Part shown: piece by piece, positions 1 to 8,805 of the stretch | How the letters are laid out: each line of letters starts with the position of its first letter | Position numbering within the stretch: the first letter of the stretch is position 1 | The notes under the pieces: model-generated | The model's input: only the letters and a program-made list of their open reading frames with translations | The model's database searches: none | Told to the model about the DNA's origin: nothing | Made by a program: the position numbers and the translations under genes | DNA from: Hymenobacter fodinae | GTDB taxonomy: Bacteria; Bacteroidota; Bacteroidia; Cytophagales; Hymenobacteraceae | Direction: 5' to 3' | Assembly: GCF_004745825.1 (NCBI RefSeq) | Contig: NZ_SRLA01000006.1 | Coordinates: 248,001-312,000 of the forward strand | Length of the DNA stretch: 64,000 bases

Positions 1-198
1 CCTCTACGGCCGTGGCTCGGCGGTACGGAGCCGGCAAGTAACCGCTAGGTTCTCCAGGGGAAATGCCCTGTTGCGCCTGCCTGTTATCTGACGACGGACA
101 ACCCCGGCTGCTAGCTCTAGGCCACTTGCTTGCAACCTGCACGGCTTTTTCACTTCTATTGCGCACATTTACCCGCGTACTCCTTCCAGTTTCATACT

Positions 199-1599
199 AT
201 GCGTATTTCCTCCCTCTGCCGCACTCTTCTGCTGGCAGCTGTACTGCCGGCTGCCCCAGTGGCGGCTTCGGCGCAATCAGCCCGCATCAATACCATTGAT
301 TCGCTCAACATCCGCAAAATCTACGACGAGGCCCTGGCCCACGGGCAGAGCTACGCCAACCTGCGGGAGCTGACCGGCTCTATTGGCGGGCGCCTGAGTG
401 GCTCGCCAGAGGCCGAAAAAGCAGTGCAGTGGGGCAAGACTACCATGGAGAAAATGGGCCTCGATCGGGTGTATCTGCAGGAGGTGATGGTGCCGCATTG
501 GGTGCGGGGCGCCAAGGAAAAAGCGCAGGTGCGGGGAGTAAAGGGTAAAGGGCTAGCTCTAAACGTATGCGCCTTGGGCGGATCGGTGGGGACCAATGGC
601 AAGTTGAAAGCCCAGGTGGTAGAGGTGCACAGCATGCAAGAGCTGGCTGCCCTGCCCGCCGACCAGGTGAAGGGCAAGTTTGTGTTCTTCAACCGGCCCA
701 TGAATCCGCTCTACGTGGAGACTGGCCGGGCCTATGGCGAGGCCGGCGACCAGCGCCGGAGCGGGGCCTCTGAGGCAGCGAAGCGTGGAGCCGTGGGTGC
801 CCTGGTGCGCAGCCTTTCCCTGGCGCACGACGACTACCCGCACACTGGCACCATGCGCTACGAAGATGGCGTAGCGCAAGTACCCGCCGCGGCCCTCAGC
901 ACTAATGGCGCCGATGAACTGAGCCAGCTGCTGAAGGCCGACAAAACCCTCACTGTTGAATTGGAAATGAGCTGCCAGACCCTACCTGAAGTGAAAAGCT
1001 ACAACGTGGTTGGTGAAATCAAAGGCTCAAAGTATCCCGACGAAATCATCACCGTTGGGGGCCACCTCGACTCATGGGACCTGGCCCAAGGCGCCCACGA
1101 CGATGGCACGGGCTGCGTACAGAGCATGGAGGTACTGCGCTTGCTGAAGGCCAGTGGCCTACGTCCCGAGCGGACGGTGCGCGCCGTGCTCTTCATGAAC
1201 GAGGAAAACGGTACCCGTGGCGGCAACAAATACGCGGAGCTGGCCAAGAGCGCCGGCGAGAAGCACGTAGCCGCCATGGAGTCTGACGGTGGCGGCTTTA
1301 CGCCCCGCGGCTTCAATATTGAGGCCGACCCCGCCACCGTGCGCAAAGTGCAGCAGTGGCAACCATTGTTTGTTCCCTACGGTAGCGGTGAGTTTGCGCC
1401 TGGCCATGCGGGCACCGACATTGGCCCCCTAAAAGGCCAGGCTAAAGCCCTCATCGGCTATGAATGCGACTCCCAGCGCTACTTCGACATCCACCACACC
1501 GCCGCCGACACGTTTGACAAGGTGAACCGCCGCGAGCTGGAACTGGGTGGCGCTAGCATGGCAGCCCTGATATACTTGATGAGTAAGTACGGGCTCTAG
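199..1599 (+). CDS. Secreted M28-family zinc peptidase with PA-type insert
   Basis: A 466-residue exported metallopeptidase that probably removes N-terminal residues from peptides outside the cytoplasm. The start at 199 gives a clear signal peptide ending ASAQ; the frame is open further upstream but without signal-peptide character. A middle region (about residues 100-240) fits a protease-associated domain. The catalytic part carries the M28 zinc ligands and base: GGHLDSWD (H289, D291), then HDDGTG, NEENG (E335/E336), MESDGG and the final HHTAADT histidine. All key residues are present and the length is normal. It stands alone; the next gene begins 161 bases later. The TAG stop lies inside a copy of the CTAGGCC motif. 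Family assignment is firm; substrate unknown. Confidence 0.9.
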   Translation: MRISSLCRTLLLAAVLPAAPVAASAQSARINTIDSLNIRKIYDEALAHGQSYANLRELTGSIGGRLSGSPEAEKAVQWGKTTMEKMGLDRVYLQEVMVPHWVRGAKEKAQVRGVKGKGLALNVCALGGSVGTNGKLKAQVVEVHSMQELAALPADQVKGKFVFFNRPMNPLYVETGRAYGEAGDQRRSGASEAAKRGAVGALVRSLSLAHDDYPHTGTMRYEDGVAQVPAAALSTNGADELSQLLKADKTLTVELEMSCQTLPEVKSYNVVGEIKGSKYPDEIITVGGHLDSWDLAQGAHDDGTGCVQSMEVLRLLKASGLRPERTVRAVLFMNEENGTRGGNKYAELAKSAGEKHVAAMESDGGGFTPRGFNIEADPATVRKVQQWQPLFVPYGSGEFAPGHAGTDIGPLKGQAKALIGYECDSQRYFDIHHTAADTFDKVNRRELELGGASMAALIYLMSKYGL

Positions 1600-1760
1600 G
1601 CCAGTACCCAGCCACTGCGCGTGCCCTATATGATGCGGCCGCCCACTTGCCTGCACGCGGGCCGGTGGGCGGCCGTTGCGCTTACTTGGTCCGCTCGTAT
1701 CATTCTGGGCTGCCCGAGCGTAGGAGCACAGTGGGCAAACCGGTTAATGCTTACCGATCT

Positions 1761-2294
1761 ATGAATTTGTATTTAGTAGCTGTGTTGCCACCCGAGCCGG
1801 TGCTAGGCCAGGTGTGGGCCCTGAAACAAGAGGTGCATGAGCGTACCGGTAGTCGCAATGCGGTGCGGTTGCCTCCCCACATCACGTTGATTCCGCCAAC
1901 TCGCCAGCCCGCGGAGTTTGAAGCCGCGGCGGCCGATGCATTAGCAGAATTCGTTCGGGGGCGTGCTGCAGTAAGGGTTGGCCTCCATGATTTCTCTTGG
2001 TTTGGGCAGCGGACGTTATTTGTAAGGGTAGTAGAGGCCGATGCTTTACTGGAGCTACACGCAGCCCTTTATGCGTGGTGCGCGCAACGGCTGCCCAGTA
2101 TTCAGCCCGAAAATCGCCCCTTTACTCCTCACATGACCCTTGCTACGCGCGACATACCCACCTCGGCGGTGCCACTGCTGCAAGAGGAATTTCGCCACCG
2201 CCATTACGGCGCTACATTCGAGATAAAGTCGTTGCAATTATTTCGGCATAGTGGGCAGCAATGGGAGAAAATACGGGAGTTTGAGCTAGTGTGA
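1761..2294 (+). CDS. 2'-5' RNA ligase family (2H phosphoesterase) protein
   Basis: A 177-residue cytoplasmic protein of the LigT/2H phosphoesterase superfamily, whose members act on 2'-5' or cyclic phosphodiester bonds in RNA or nucleotides. The two HxT/S-type signatures are visible: HITLIPP near residue 40 and HMTLATR near residue 127. The ATG at 1761 was chosen because the protein then begins with the usual first strand (NLYLVAVLPP) right at the start; the longer upstream frame is arginine/serine-rich junk. It is followed by a hairpin terminator shared with the convergent gene on the other strand. The substrate cannot be told from sequence. Confidence 0.85.
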   Translation: MNLYLVAVLPPEPVLGQVWALKQEVHERTGSRNAVRLPPHITLIPPTRQPAEFEAAAADALAEFVRGRAAVRVGLHDFSWFGQRTLFVRVVEADALLELHAALYAWCAQRLPSIQPENRPFTPHMTLATRDIPTSAVPLLQEEFRHRHYGATFEIKSLQLFRHSGQQWEKIREFELV

Positions 2295-2320
2295 TAATTA
2301 GGCAGAATAGAATATAAAAT

Positions 2321-2353
2321 AAGGCCCGAAACACAAGTTGCATTTCGGGCCTT
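2321..2353. terminator. Bidirectional hairpin terminator
   Basis: AAGGCCCGAAA pairs with TTCGGGCCTT across a 12-base loop. It sits between the convergent 2H phosphoesterase and AT-hook-like genes and can serve both strands. Confidence 0.8.
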
Positions 2354-2375
2354 ACATGTATGAGCTTAAAATAAC

Positions 2376-2609
2376 TTAAGCAGGCGTTTCGCTTTTTCTT
2401 GGACGGCCGGGACGCTTGCCAGTAGCAGAAACTGCACGTGGCTTACGCTCCTTGCGCTCTGGCTTAAAGCCGGGCTCAAGCATCGTGTTTACTTCCGCAA
2501 TAAGTTCAGCCACCTTCGACATATTCTTGCGAATCTGGCTAATTACGAATTCATTTTCTTCTGCGTTTGCCAGAATCTGCTGTAGCTTGTTAAGGTCGGG
2601 AGCGGCCAT
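2376..2609 (-). CDS. Small coiled-coil protein with AT-hook-like C-terminus
   Basis: A 77-residue protein. Residues about 5-45 look like an amphipathic helix or short coiled coil (DLNKLQQILANAEENEFV and onwards). The C-terminal 30 residues are very basic and contain GKRPGRPRK, which has the GRP core flanked by basic residues that defines an AT-hook, the minor-groove binder of AT-rich DNA. An oligomerising helix plus an AT-hook suggests a small nucleoid-associated or regulatory protein; that is inference. The gene reads away from the 0.9 kb AT-rich non-coding stretch on its right. I do not recognise a named family. Confidence 0.75.
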   Translation of the reverse strand: MAAPDLNKLQQILANAEENEFVISQIRKNMSKVAELIAEVNTMLEPGFKPERKERKPRAVSATGKRPGRPRKSETPA

Positions 2610-3534
2610 GTCTTAGTCTATTTAGTGTTAATGGTTTTCAAAGGTGTGATAAAAACGTACGCAAGGCAACTAATGTTTATTGTAAATGAATAATTTATTT
2701 TTTCTGTCCATAATTGATAACCGAGCGTAGCTATTACCACTTACTAAGCCTGTAAACCTAGCATTTCTGCAGCCCGCTGAGTATTTGACTAAGTAAGATA
2801 AGCTGTTGTAGAGCTGTAAATGGTAATTTAATCAGCTTATTTGTCTTGATTTTTAAATTTCAAGTAGTTGATATGCAATTAATTATGGCTAAAATGATTT
2901 GCTTGCGATAGTAGCCTGACAAATAGCAGATAGGTCATAACTAAGCCATTTCTGCCGCAATAGGTCAGTACCTTAATATACGTGATTTATCCTTGTTAAC
3001 TTAATTACACTACAAACGTGAATTGCTTGGTAATAGAAATGATGCTAGGTAAATCAGCTGAGGCATCAAGCAAGTAGTTATGGTCGATGCTGATTGGTGT
3101 ATTTTAGGACAGTTTAATTTATAGTATTGAGCAACTTTAACGCTTTTGCAGTGTAGGCTACATTGGCCTAGCAATGTCCTCTCCGCAAATGGAGGTAGTA
3201 TCATTACAGCGCAGTATGTTAGGCAGCTGCGTAATCTAAATTATTGTGCAAGAAAGCCACCACTGGAATTGGCTTAGGCCTTATAAGTAACAAATGAGCT
3301 CTACCTGTTATTGAGTTTACAATCCTTTAACCGAAACAGCCAAACTCAGCTTTATTATTTAGCAGTGAGTTAAAAACGTGGGCTCGAAAACAAGTTAGTT
3401 CTTGTAGCCAATACCAAAACATTAGCATAACTGTTCTACTCAGCGAGCCTCTATTAGGAAATACAAGCCTTTTAGAACCTAGTGACTACGTATCACTTAG
3501 TGGGTGACATAGCTCGCCTCGGACATAAACTGAG
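2610..3534. other. AT-rich intergenic stretch (925 bp)
   Basis: This gap is markedly richer in A+T (about 60% by eye) than the flanking genes. I found no ORF with coding character on either strand. It must hold the promoters of the AT-hook-like gene (leftward) and the subtilisin gene (rightward). One GGCCTAG copy lies at 3165. No RNA or repeat was recognised. Confidence 0.6.
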
Positions 3535-5409
3535 TTGTCAGTTGTGCTGACTTTTACCGTGCTACGAGCCATTTCCCGTACCTTGTGGGGCTTTTATCTG
3601 GTTTACACGTTGCTGTTTTCTATTCGCTTGTATCAGTCTGCACTTTCTATTCTGGTTCGGCAAGGGCTGCTGGTTGGCATTCTGCTGATTGTGGGTCACA
3701 CGGGAGTGGCTCAACCGGCCCCTTGCGCAGGCTCCGGTCGGTTTTGGGTTGTTTTCACCGACAAGAAAGGCCAGCAGTTTTCCCCAACTCACTACTTCGC
3801 TCCGCAGGCGCTGGCACGGCGGCAGCGGCAACACCTGCCCATCGCCGACAGCACCGATTTTCCCGTGCGCCCTGCGTACGTAGCTAGCGTGCAGCAGCAA
3901 GTAAGCTCAGTGTTGCTGGTAAGTAGGTGGTTTAACGCCGTAGCTTGCCAAGCTACACCAGCTCAAGCCGCAAGCGTACGGTTGCTACCGGGCGTGCGCT
4001 CAGTAGAGGCCTTGCCGGAGGCGGCTCTGCTGCCTGCGGAAAGGCTAGTCGAGGACCAGGGAGCTTCCATGACACTCTCAGCCACCGACCGCCAACTGGC
4101 CCGGCGCCAAACCTTAAGCTTGGGTGGTAGAGAATTTCAGGTGGCTCGCTTAACGGGGCAAGGAGTGCGCATTGCAATTTTTGATGTGGGGTTCAACGGG
4201 GCTGACCAGCACGTGGCCTTTGCGCACCTGCGGCAGCGGAAAGCCATTGTTGGGACGTACGATTTTCTCAAGCATTCCCCCAACGTATACCAGGGCGGCA
4301 CGCACGGCACCGAAGTCCTATCCTGCATTGCGGGGCGTCTGCCCGACAGTACCTACCTAGGCCTCGCGCCTCAAGCTGAGTTTCTGCTGGCTCGTACTGA
4401 GCAGATGTACCGGGAGCGGTATGCAGAGGAACTAGCCTGGCTGGCCGCCGCTGAGTGGGCCGACCGCAACGGGGCCGATATCATTAATTCGTCTTTGGGC
4501 TATACTACCCGGCGCTACTTTCCAGAGCAGATGAACGGCCGCACTAGTTTGGTAGCCCGCGCTGCAGAACTAGCCGTGCGCAAAGGTATTCTGGTAGTGA
4601 ATGCGGCTGGCAACGACGGCGACGACCGACAGTGGCGCACCGTTGGGACCCCCGCCGATGGGGATTCCGTGCTGGCCGTGGGGGGCATTGATCCGGATAC
4701 TTACCTCCACATTGACTTCAGCAGTTACGGTCCGACTGCGGATAAGCGCCTGAAACCTAACGTGGCGGCTTTTGGCACCGTTATGGCCGCCGCGCCGGGT
4801 GGCTACGTGCGCACGCAGGGGACTTCGTTTTCGAGCCCCCTCATGGCTGGGTTTGCGGCCTGTGTGCTGCAACAGCAGCGTAATTTACCCGTCATGACGT
4901 TGTTTCGGCAACTGCAGGAGGCGGGCAGTTTGTATCCGTACTTTGATTACGCCCACGGGTATGGCATGCCACGGGCGGCTTTTTTCACGCGGGGAGCCAA
5001 CGTTAAAGCACCCGTAAAACCATCCTTTGACTTTGTCCGGCAGGATTCAGCTGTTGCCGTAATTATTCGCCCCGAGGCGGCCTTCATTCCGGCCCGTACG
5101 TTGCCCCTCTACGCCGATTCTGTGCGGGCCGTGACGCCAGACCAGGCAGCAGCTCCCGTTGCTAAGCTAGGCCAGGAGGAGCCGCATCCGGAAACTCCGG
5201 ATGCTCCTGACCCGGACCCTGTGTTGGGTCCTGTGCCCCCCGATTACCTCTACTGGCAGATTCTGGATGCCGCTGGGGTAGTGCGCCGGTATCAGGTGCT
5301 GGAAGTAACCCAGCGGGCCGTGCTGCGCGTGCCGCTACGGCGCCTGCGCTCCGGTGATGTACTGCGCGTGCACTATCGGGGCTTCACCCACGTGTATTCT
5401 GCTTCATGA
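3535..5409 (+). CDS. Subtilisin-like (S8) serine peptidase
   Basis: An exported serine endopeptidase. With the start at 3535 the catalytic residues are D217 (AIFDVG), H257 (GGTHGTEV) and S431 (GTSFSSP), with the oxyanion-hole asparagine in AAGNDG. About 190 residues follow the catalytic domain and include an acidic, proline-rich linker (EPHPETPDAPDPDP) and a final beta-rich segment. There is no in-frame ATG upstream of the domain. The frame opens with TTG at 3535; a second TTG at 3628 would give a neat signal peptide ending GVAQ, so the true start is uncertain. The stop overlaps the start of the next gene (ATGA), which implies translational coupling with the predicted barrel protein. Confidence 0.87.
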   Translation: MSVVLTFTVLRAISRTLWGFYLVYTLLFSIRLYQSALSILVRQGLLVGILLIVGHTGVAQPAPCAGSGRFWVVFTDKKGQQFSPTHYFAPQALARRQRQHLPIADSTDFPVRPAYVASVQQQVSSVLLVSRWFNAVACQATPAQAASVRLLPGVRSVEALPEAALLPAERLVEDQGASMTLSATDRQLARRQTLSLGGREFQVARLTGQGVRIAIFDVGFNGADQHVAFAHLRQRKAIVGTYDFLKHSPNVYQGGTHGTEVLSCIAGRLPDSTYLGLAPQAEFLLARTEQMYRERYAEELAWLAAAEWADRNGADIINSSLGYTTRRYFPEQMNGRTSLVARAAELAVRKGILVVNAAGNDGDDRQWRTVGTPADGDSVLAVGGIDPDTYLHIDFSSYGPTADKRLKPNVAAFGTVMAAAPGGYVRTQGTSFSSPLMAGFAACVLQQQRNLPVMTLFRQLQEAGSLYPYFDYAHGYGMPRAAFFTRGANVKAPVKPSFDFVRQDSAVAVIIRPEAAFIPARTLPLYADSVRAVTPDQAAAPVAKLGQEEPHPETPDAPDPDPVLGPVPPDYLYWQILDAAGVVRRYQVLEVTQRAVLRVPLRRLRSGDVLRVHYRGFTHVYSAS

Positions 5410-6128
5410 GAATTCTACCAGCTGCCTTTATCGCGGCCCTTGCACTAACGGGAGCTGCGCGGCAGAGCGCGGCCCAGCGGGTACTGCTGCGCTCTACAAC
5501 CAGCCTCGATACCGTGCGCTCTAGCTACGGGCCTAATCGTGCGTTCTTTCGGCATATGTACCTGAGCTACCTGCCCATAGTTGGGTCGGCTGGTGGGCCG
5601 GGCGCAGAGTTCCGACCGTTTAAGTCGGCTGAGTTTTCGTTGGGAGTGCGGCACAAGTATCGCTTATCCAATACCACCGCCCTGGGCTTCGACCTGCGCT
5701 ACACTCGTCTCAACTATAGCTTGGCTCAAACCGATGATAAAGTGCTGCCTACTCCCGATAAGCATCACTCCGAGGCCTTGGTTCTGCATAACCTGATTGC
5801 GGAGCCCTACGTGCGACTGAATTTTGGACGGCGGGGCAACGTAGTAGGCCACTACTTCGACCTGCTCGGTTGGGCCGGATGGGTGGCCGGCACGGTGCAC
5901 ACCTACGAAGACCGCCCAGGTGCCCGCGGCGCATCTCGCACTGTAGTGCACGAGCGCGGGCTAACCTATGTGCGCCGTTGGTCGGCGGGGGTAGGGGCCC
6001 GGATAGGCTCAAACCGGTACGCAGCCGTGGTACGCTACCGCTTAACCGATACCTTTACTAAGGCTGCTTCAGCTACTTACCCCGATTTGCCGCGGTGGTC
6101 AGCCGGACTGGAGCTAGGGCTTTTTTAA
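5406..6128 (+). CDS. Predicted outer-membrane beta-barrel protein
   Basis: A 240-residue exported protein with a signal peptide (AALALTGAARQSAAQ). It is rich in alternating aromatic/hydrophobic and polar residues, with repeated strand-like segments such as TALGFDLRYTRLNYSL and NRYAAVVRYRLTDTF. It ends in phenylalanine (GLELGLF), the usual last residue of outer-membrane barrels. I do not recognise a specific family. Its ATG overlaps the TGA of the S8 peptidase gene, so the two are probably made together; a protease and its surface partner is possible but not shown. Confidence 0.7.
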   Translation: MRILPAAFIAALALTGAARQSAAQRVLLRSTTSLDTVRSSYGPNRAFFRHMYLSYLPIVGSAGGPGAEFRPFKSAEFSLGVRHKYRLSNTTALGFDLRYTRLNYSLAQTDDKVLPTPDKHHSEALVLHNLIAEPYVRLNFGRRGNVVGHYFDLLGWAGWVAGTVHTYEDRPGARGASRTVVHERGLTYVRRWSAGVGARIGSNRYAAVVRYRLTDTFTKAASATYPDLPRWSAGLELGLF

Positions 6129-6461
6129 GTTTTGTAGACCACTGCAGCTAGATTGTTTTCTGTAAGTGGATGAAAATGTGCTAAAAAGGTCTTATCCAGC
6201 AGAAATATAAAACCAGGGCTTAGTGGTTAAGCGTAAAAAGCAATGCAAGGCCCTTTTGTACAGTTTAGTGGCAGTCGACCTGCAATTTGCTGACAGCACA
6301 CTGTTGTGCGGTTTTCCCGAAGTTAACCTTCGGAAAAGCTGCCCGGCACTCGGTCGAACGAAACTCCTCTGGTATAATAATGGCTAGGCCACCCGACTAT
6401 GTTCTTATCTGTCGGGAGGATTCGTACTTTGGCGAACTGAAAGATGGTTGACGTATCACAG
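6129..6461. other. Intergenic stretch
   Basis: No ORF with coding character. A small hairpin (TTTTCCCGAAG/CTTCGGAAAA, 6312-6337) could end the subtilisin/barrel transcript, though it lacks a T-run on the + strand. TACTTTG at 6426-6432 resembles a Bacteroidota -7 box ahead of the lipoprotein gene. Confidence 0.35.
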
Positions 6462-7064
6462 ATGAAAAAATATATACTCCCCGTAGCCTGCGCTCTGTTG
6501 CTGGTGCAGACTACCTCGTGTATCAACACTGAGCGTGAAGTGGGGACTTCCAAAAACGCCCAAAAAGTATTTACGCCTGCCCCGGAGGGTAGCCGCTCCC
6601 GGCTGTCAGATCGGAGCATATTGCGTACGGTGAATGCCACCCACTACTTCTCCAACCCCAAAACCAAGGACAACTTTATCCTGCAATTGCGCGGGACTAA
6701 GATTGCTACGGCGCAGGCGAATTTCATCATTGTAAGTAGCGCCGGCGATACGCTGCGGAAGGAGATAATGCCAGCCTCGGCGCTCATTAACGAGCGAGAC
6801 CTAGCGGACCCCCAGGCCGCCACCGTCCGCGACAAGGAAATTGCCATTCTGCAGGGCATGAACAGCTTTTTCCGCGACGATCATTTCGTGCAGCCAGCTA
6901 TTCCAAAAGCTTCCGTGCAGCCTGAGAATGTGGATGCGCAGTCTTGGAGCAGTGTGAAGGAGGATAACCGCGCCGTTGGTTTCGACTACGTGGGAGCCGG
7001 TGGCCGTGAGCGGCGTCTGGCCTACTCCAAAAAGCTCAGCCGAGCGGTAGTAGTGGCAGAGTAA
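6462..7064 (+). CDS. Lipoprotein of unknown function
   Basis: A 200-residue protein. The ATG at 6462 is preferred to one six codons upstream because it gives a compact lipoprotein signal: MKKY, a hydrophobic stretch, then QTTSC with the lipid-anchored cysteine near residue 20. The mature part is soluble, mixed alpha/beta and basic towards the end. No domain was recognised. It is monocistronic and bounded by a strong terminator. Confidence 0.65.
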   Translation: MKKYILPVACALLLVQTTSCINTEREVGTSKNAQKVFTPAPEGSRSRLSDRSILRTVNATHYFSNPKTKDNFILQLRGTKIATAQANFIIVSSAGDTLRKEIMPASALINERDLADPQAATVRDKEIAILQGMNSFFRDDHFVQPAIPKASVQPENVDAQSWSSVKEDNRAVGFDYVGAGGRERRLAYSKKLSRAVVVAE

Positions 7065-7092
7065 AACCACGCGCCAATTTGTAAATCATTCG

Positions 7093-7125
7093 AAAAAGCC
7101 TGACTACTGCTAGTCAGGCTTTTTT
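7093..7125 (+). terminator. Rho-independent terminator
   Basis: A perfect 14-bp stem (AAAAAGCCTGACTA/TAGTCAGGCTTTTT) with loop CTGC, followed by Ts, 28 bases after the lipoprotein gene. Confidence 0.9.
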
Positions 7126-7160
7126 ATGTTCATGGGAAGTGTCTGGCCAGGCCAGGAAAG

Positions 7161-7201
7161 AAAAACGCGGTGCAGCCCCCTTGAGAAAGCTACACCGCGT
7201 T
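7161..7201 (-). terminator. Rho-independent terminator of the M23 gene
   Basis: AACGCGGTG pairs with CACCGCGTT around a 20-base loop. On the minus strand the stem is followed by five Ts. It ends the leftward transcript of the M23 peptidase gene. Confidence 0.8.
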
Positions 7202-7289
7202 GTACTCCAATCACCGGTTCAAAAATACGGGCCACTGCATGAACGCTGCATGAAGCTGCAAGCCCAAATGCAGATTTTGTGAAAGTGGC

Positions 7290-8627
7290 CTAGGAAGCAC
7301 TGGGAGCCAGCCACCCCACGCGGCCATTCGTGCGCCGTACCAAGCGGTACCCCGCAAATTCGCCCAGCACCGCCACGGTAGTTTTAGCGGGTACCGAGTC
7401 GAGGGCCTGCGCATTGGCTTGGGGCAGGGCGTACAAATCAGCGGCGGTGGCTAGCGCCTCTCGACGCAACGGCTCAGCCTTGAGAACTGTGCGCGAGGGC
7501 ACAAACCCGGTCCGGCCGGTGGGCAATTGCACCCGCAGCCAGTCGGCGGTTACGCCCAGCACCAATAGGGGAGTAGGCCGGGCCGTGGTACCCACCGTGG
7601 TGCTTTTGGCGGCGGGGCTTCGGTGCAAGGCTAATTTAGGGTCTTTCGCCCGCACCCACTGGCCTAGGCGCTCGGGCGCAAGCCGGGGTGGCGCAGGCAA
7701 CACATCGGGGCGGCGCACAAAGGGGAATGGGTCCACGGCCCCACGTCCGCCGCGGTACACACCGAAGTGTAAGTGTGGATTAGTGGTGCGGGCGTTGCCG
7801 GTGTTGCCCACCAAACCCAGCGTATCTCCAATCCGGACTTGCTGGCCCGGCTGCACCAGTTGCTTATCCAGGTGAGCGTAGTAGAGATGCTGTCCGTGCT
7901 CAGAGTCGGCAAGCCACACCACTAGGCCACCTAAGTTCGTCTCGTTTACCCGCGTGATAAAGCCATTTGCGGCAGCAATGGCAGGCGTACCGCGCTTAGC
8001 AAAAATATCGATGCCCTCGTGGCGGCGGGCCCCACCGTCGCGGTCAGAGCCCCAGAAGCTACCCACGGCAGCATCGTTCTTGCCCCGCACCGGAAAGCTC
8101 AGGCTCGGTTCCCGCTGCACCCGCAGAGTGTAACGGCCGGCCCGCAGCAGTTCCGGCTGCACCCGCAACACATGCTGCTGGTCGTTGTCGGCGGTGTAGC
8201 GGAAGGAGAGGTCGGTGGTATCAGCAGAGGCTAGTAGAGCGGGCTTGGCGAGGGAGGGCCGCAGCTCAAACGCATCGAGGAAGACACGCGCATCGGTGCC
8301 GGGTGCCAGCTTCAGGCTCACGTGAATTGTTTCGCCGTTTCGCACTTTGTAGCGGTAGCCGACGGCGGTGGCGCGGTCAGCGGGGAAGAAGCCACTTTCC
8401 TGGAAAGGCAGCGTAATAGTCAGGGAATCACGCAGAGCCTGTTCGGCGGCGCGCAGCCAGTCACGGCCCAAGGCCGTTTCATCAAGGCGGGCCTGCCGCA
8501 GTCGGCGGGCATATTCCTCGTGAGGAGTTGATTTCTGAAAGATGCCCTGTAGCGTCTGGCTTTGGCTGCAGGCAGTAAGAAATAGGACGAAAAAAACGGC
8601 AGGCAGGGCACGAAGGCGATGCAGCAT
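7290..8627 (-). CDS. M23 (LytM) endopeptidase lipoprotein with SH3-like tail
   Basis: A 445-residue envelope protein probably involved in trimming peptidoglycan. A lipoprotein signal ends in LTAC. The central part carries the LytM signatures HEGID (HxxxD) and HLHFG (HxH), with HLYYAHLD between them, so the zinc site is intact. The C-terminal 110 residues form two SH3-like stretches (for example ADWLRVQLPTGRTGFV and GYRLVRRTNGRVGWL) expected to hold the wall. The N-terminal 150 residues look beta-rich and are not recognised. It is divergent from the HMG-CoA lyase gene. Confidence 0.9.
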   Translation of the reverse strand: MLHRLRALPAVFFVLFLTACSQSQTLQGIFQKSTPHEEYARRLRQARLDETALGRDWLRAAEQALRDSLTITLPFQESGFFPADRATAVGYRYKVRNGETIHVSLKLAPGTDARVFLDAFELRPSLAKPALLASADTTDLSFRYTADNDQQHVLRVQPELLRAGRYTLRVQREPSLSFPVRGKNDAAVGSFWGSDRDGGARRHEGIDIFAKRGTPAIAAANGFITRVNETNLGGLVVWLADSEHGQHLYYAHLDKQLVQPGQQVRIGDTLGLVGNTGNARTTNPHLHFGVYRGGRGAVDPFPFVRRPDVLPAPPRLAPERLGQWVRAKDPKLALHRSPAAKSTTVGTTARPTPLLVLGVTADWLRVQLPTGRTGFVPSRTVLKAEPLRREALATAADLYALPQANAQALDSVPAKTTVAVLGEFAGYRLVRRTNGRVGWLAPSAS

Positions 8628-8805
8628 GGAGCAGGGTCAGGCAAGAATAAATAGGTAATAGGATAAACCCCAGCCAGAGGCTAGTAGTTCGGTAAGCAGT
8701 ATATCAGCCCCCAGATTGCCCCGGCCGCTGCTCGACTCTCATGATGGCGCAGAACAGTCGGCGGGCACCGCTACCTTTACTTTCCCAACCACGCACCCTC
8801 CACCC

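Noticed and set aside
1..60. Possible tail of an upstream gene (frame ending YGAGK and TAA at about 39)
   Set aside because: Only a dozen codons are visible and other frames are equally open, so no call can be supported.
3010..3204. 64-codon minus-strand ORF in the AT-rich gap
   Set aside because: Composition is not coding-like, no promoter or family, and it lies in a generally open AT-rich stretch.
7330..7875. 181-codon plus-strand ORF
   Set aside because: Antisense shadow of the M23 gene; the opposite frame has the catalytic motifs.
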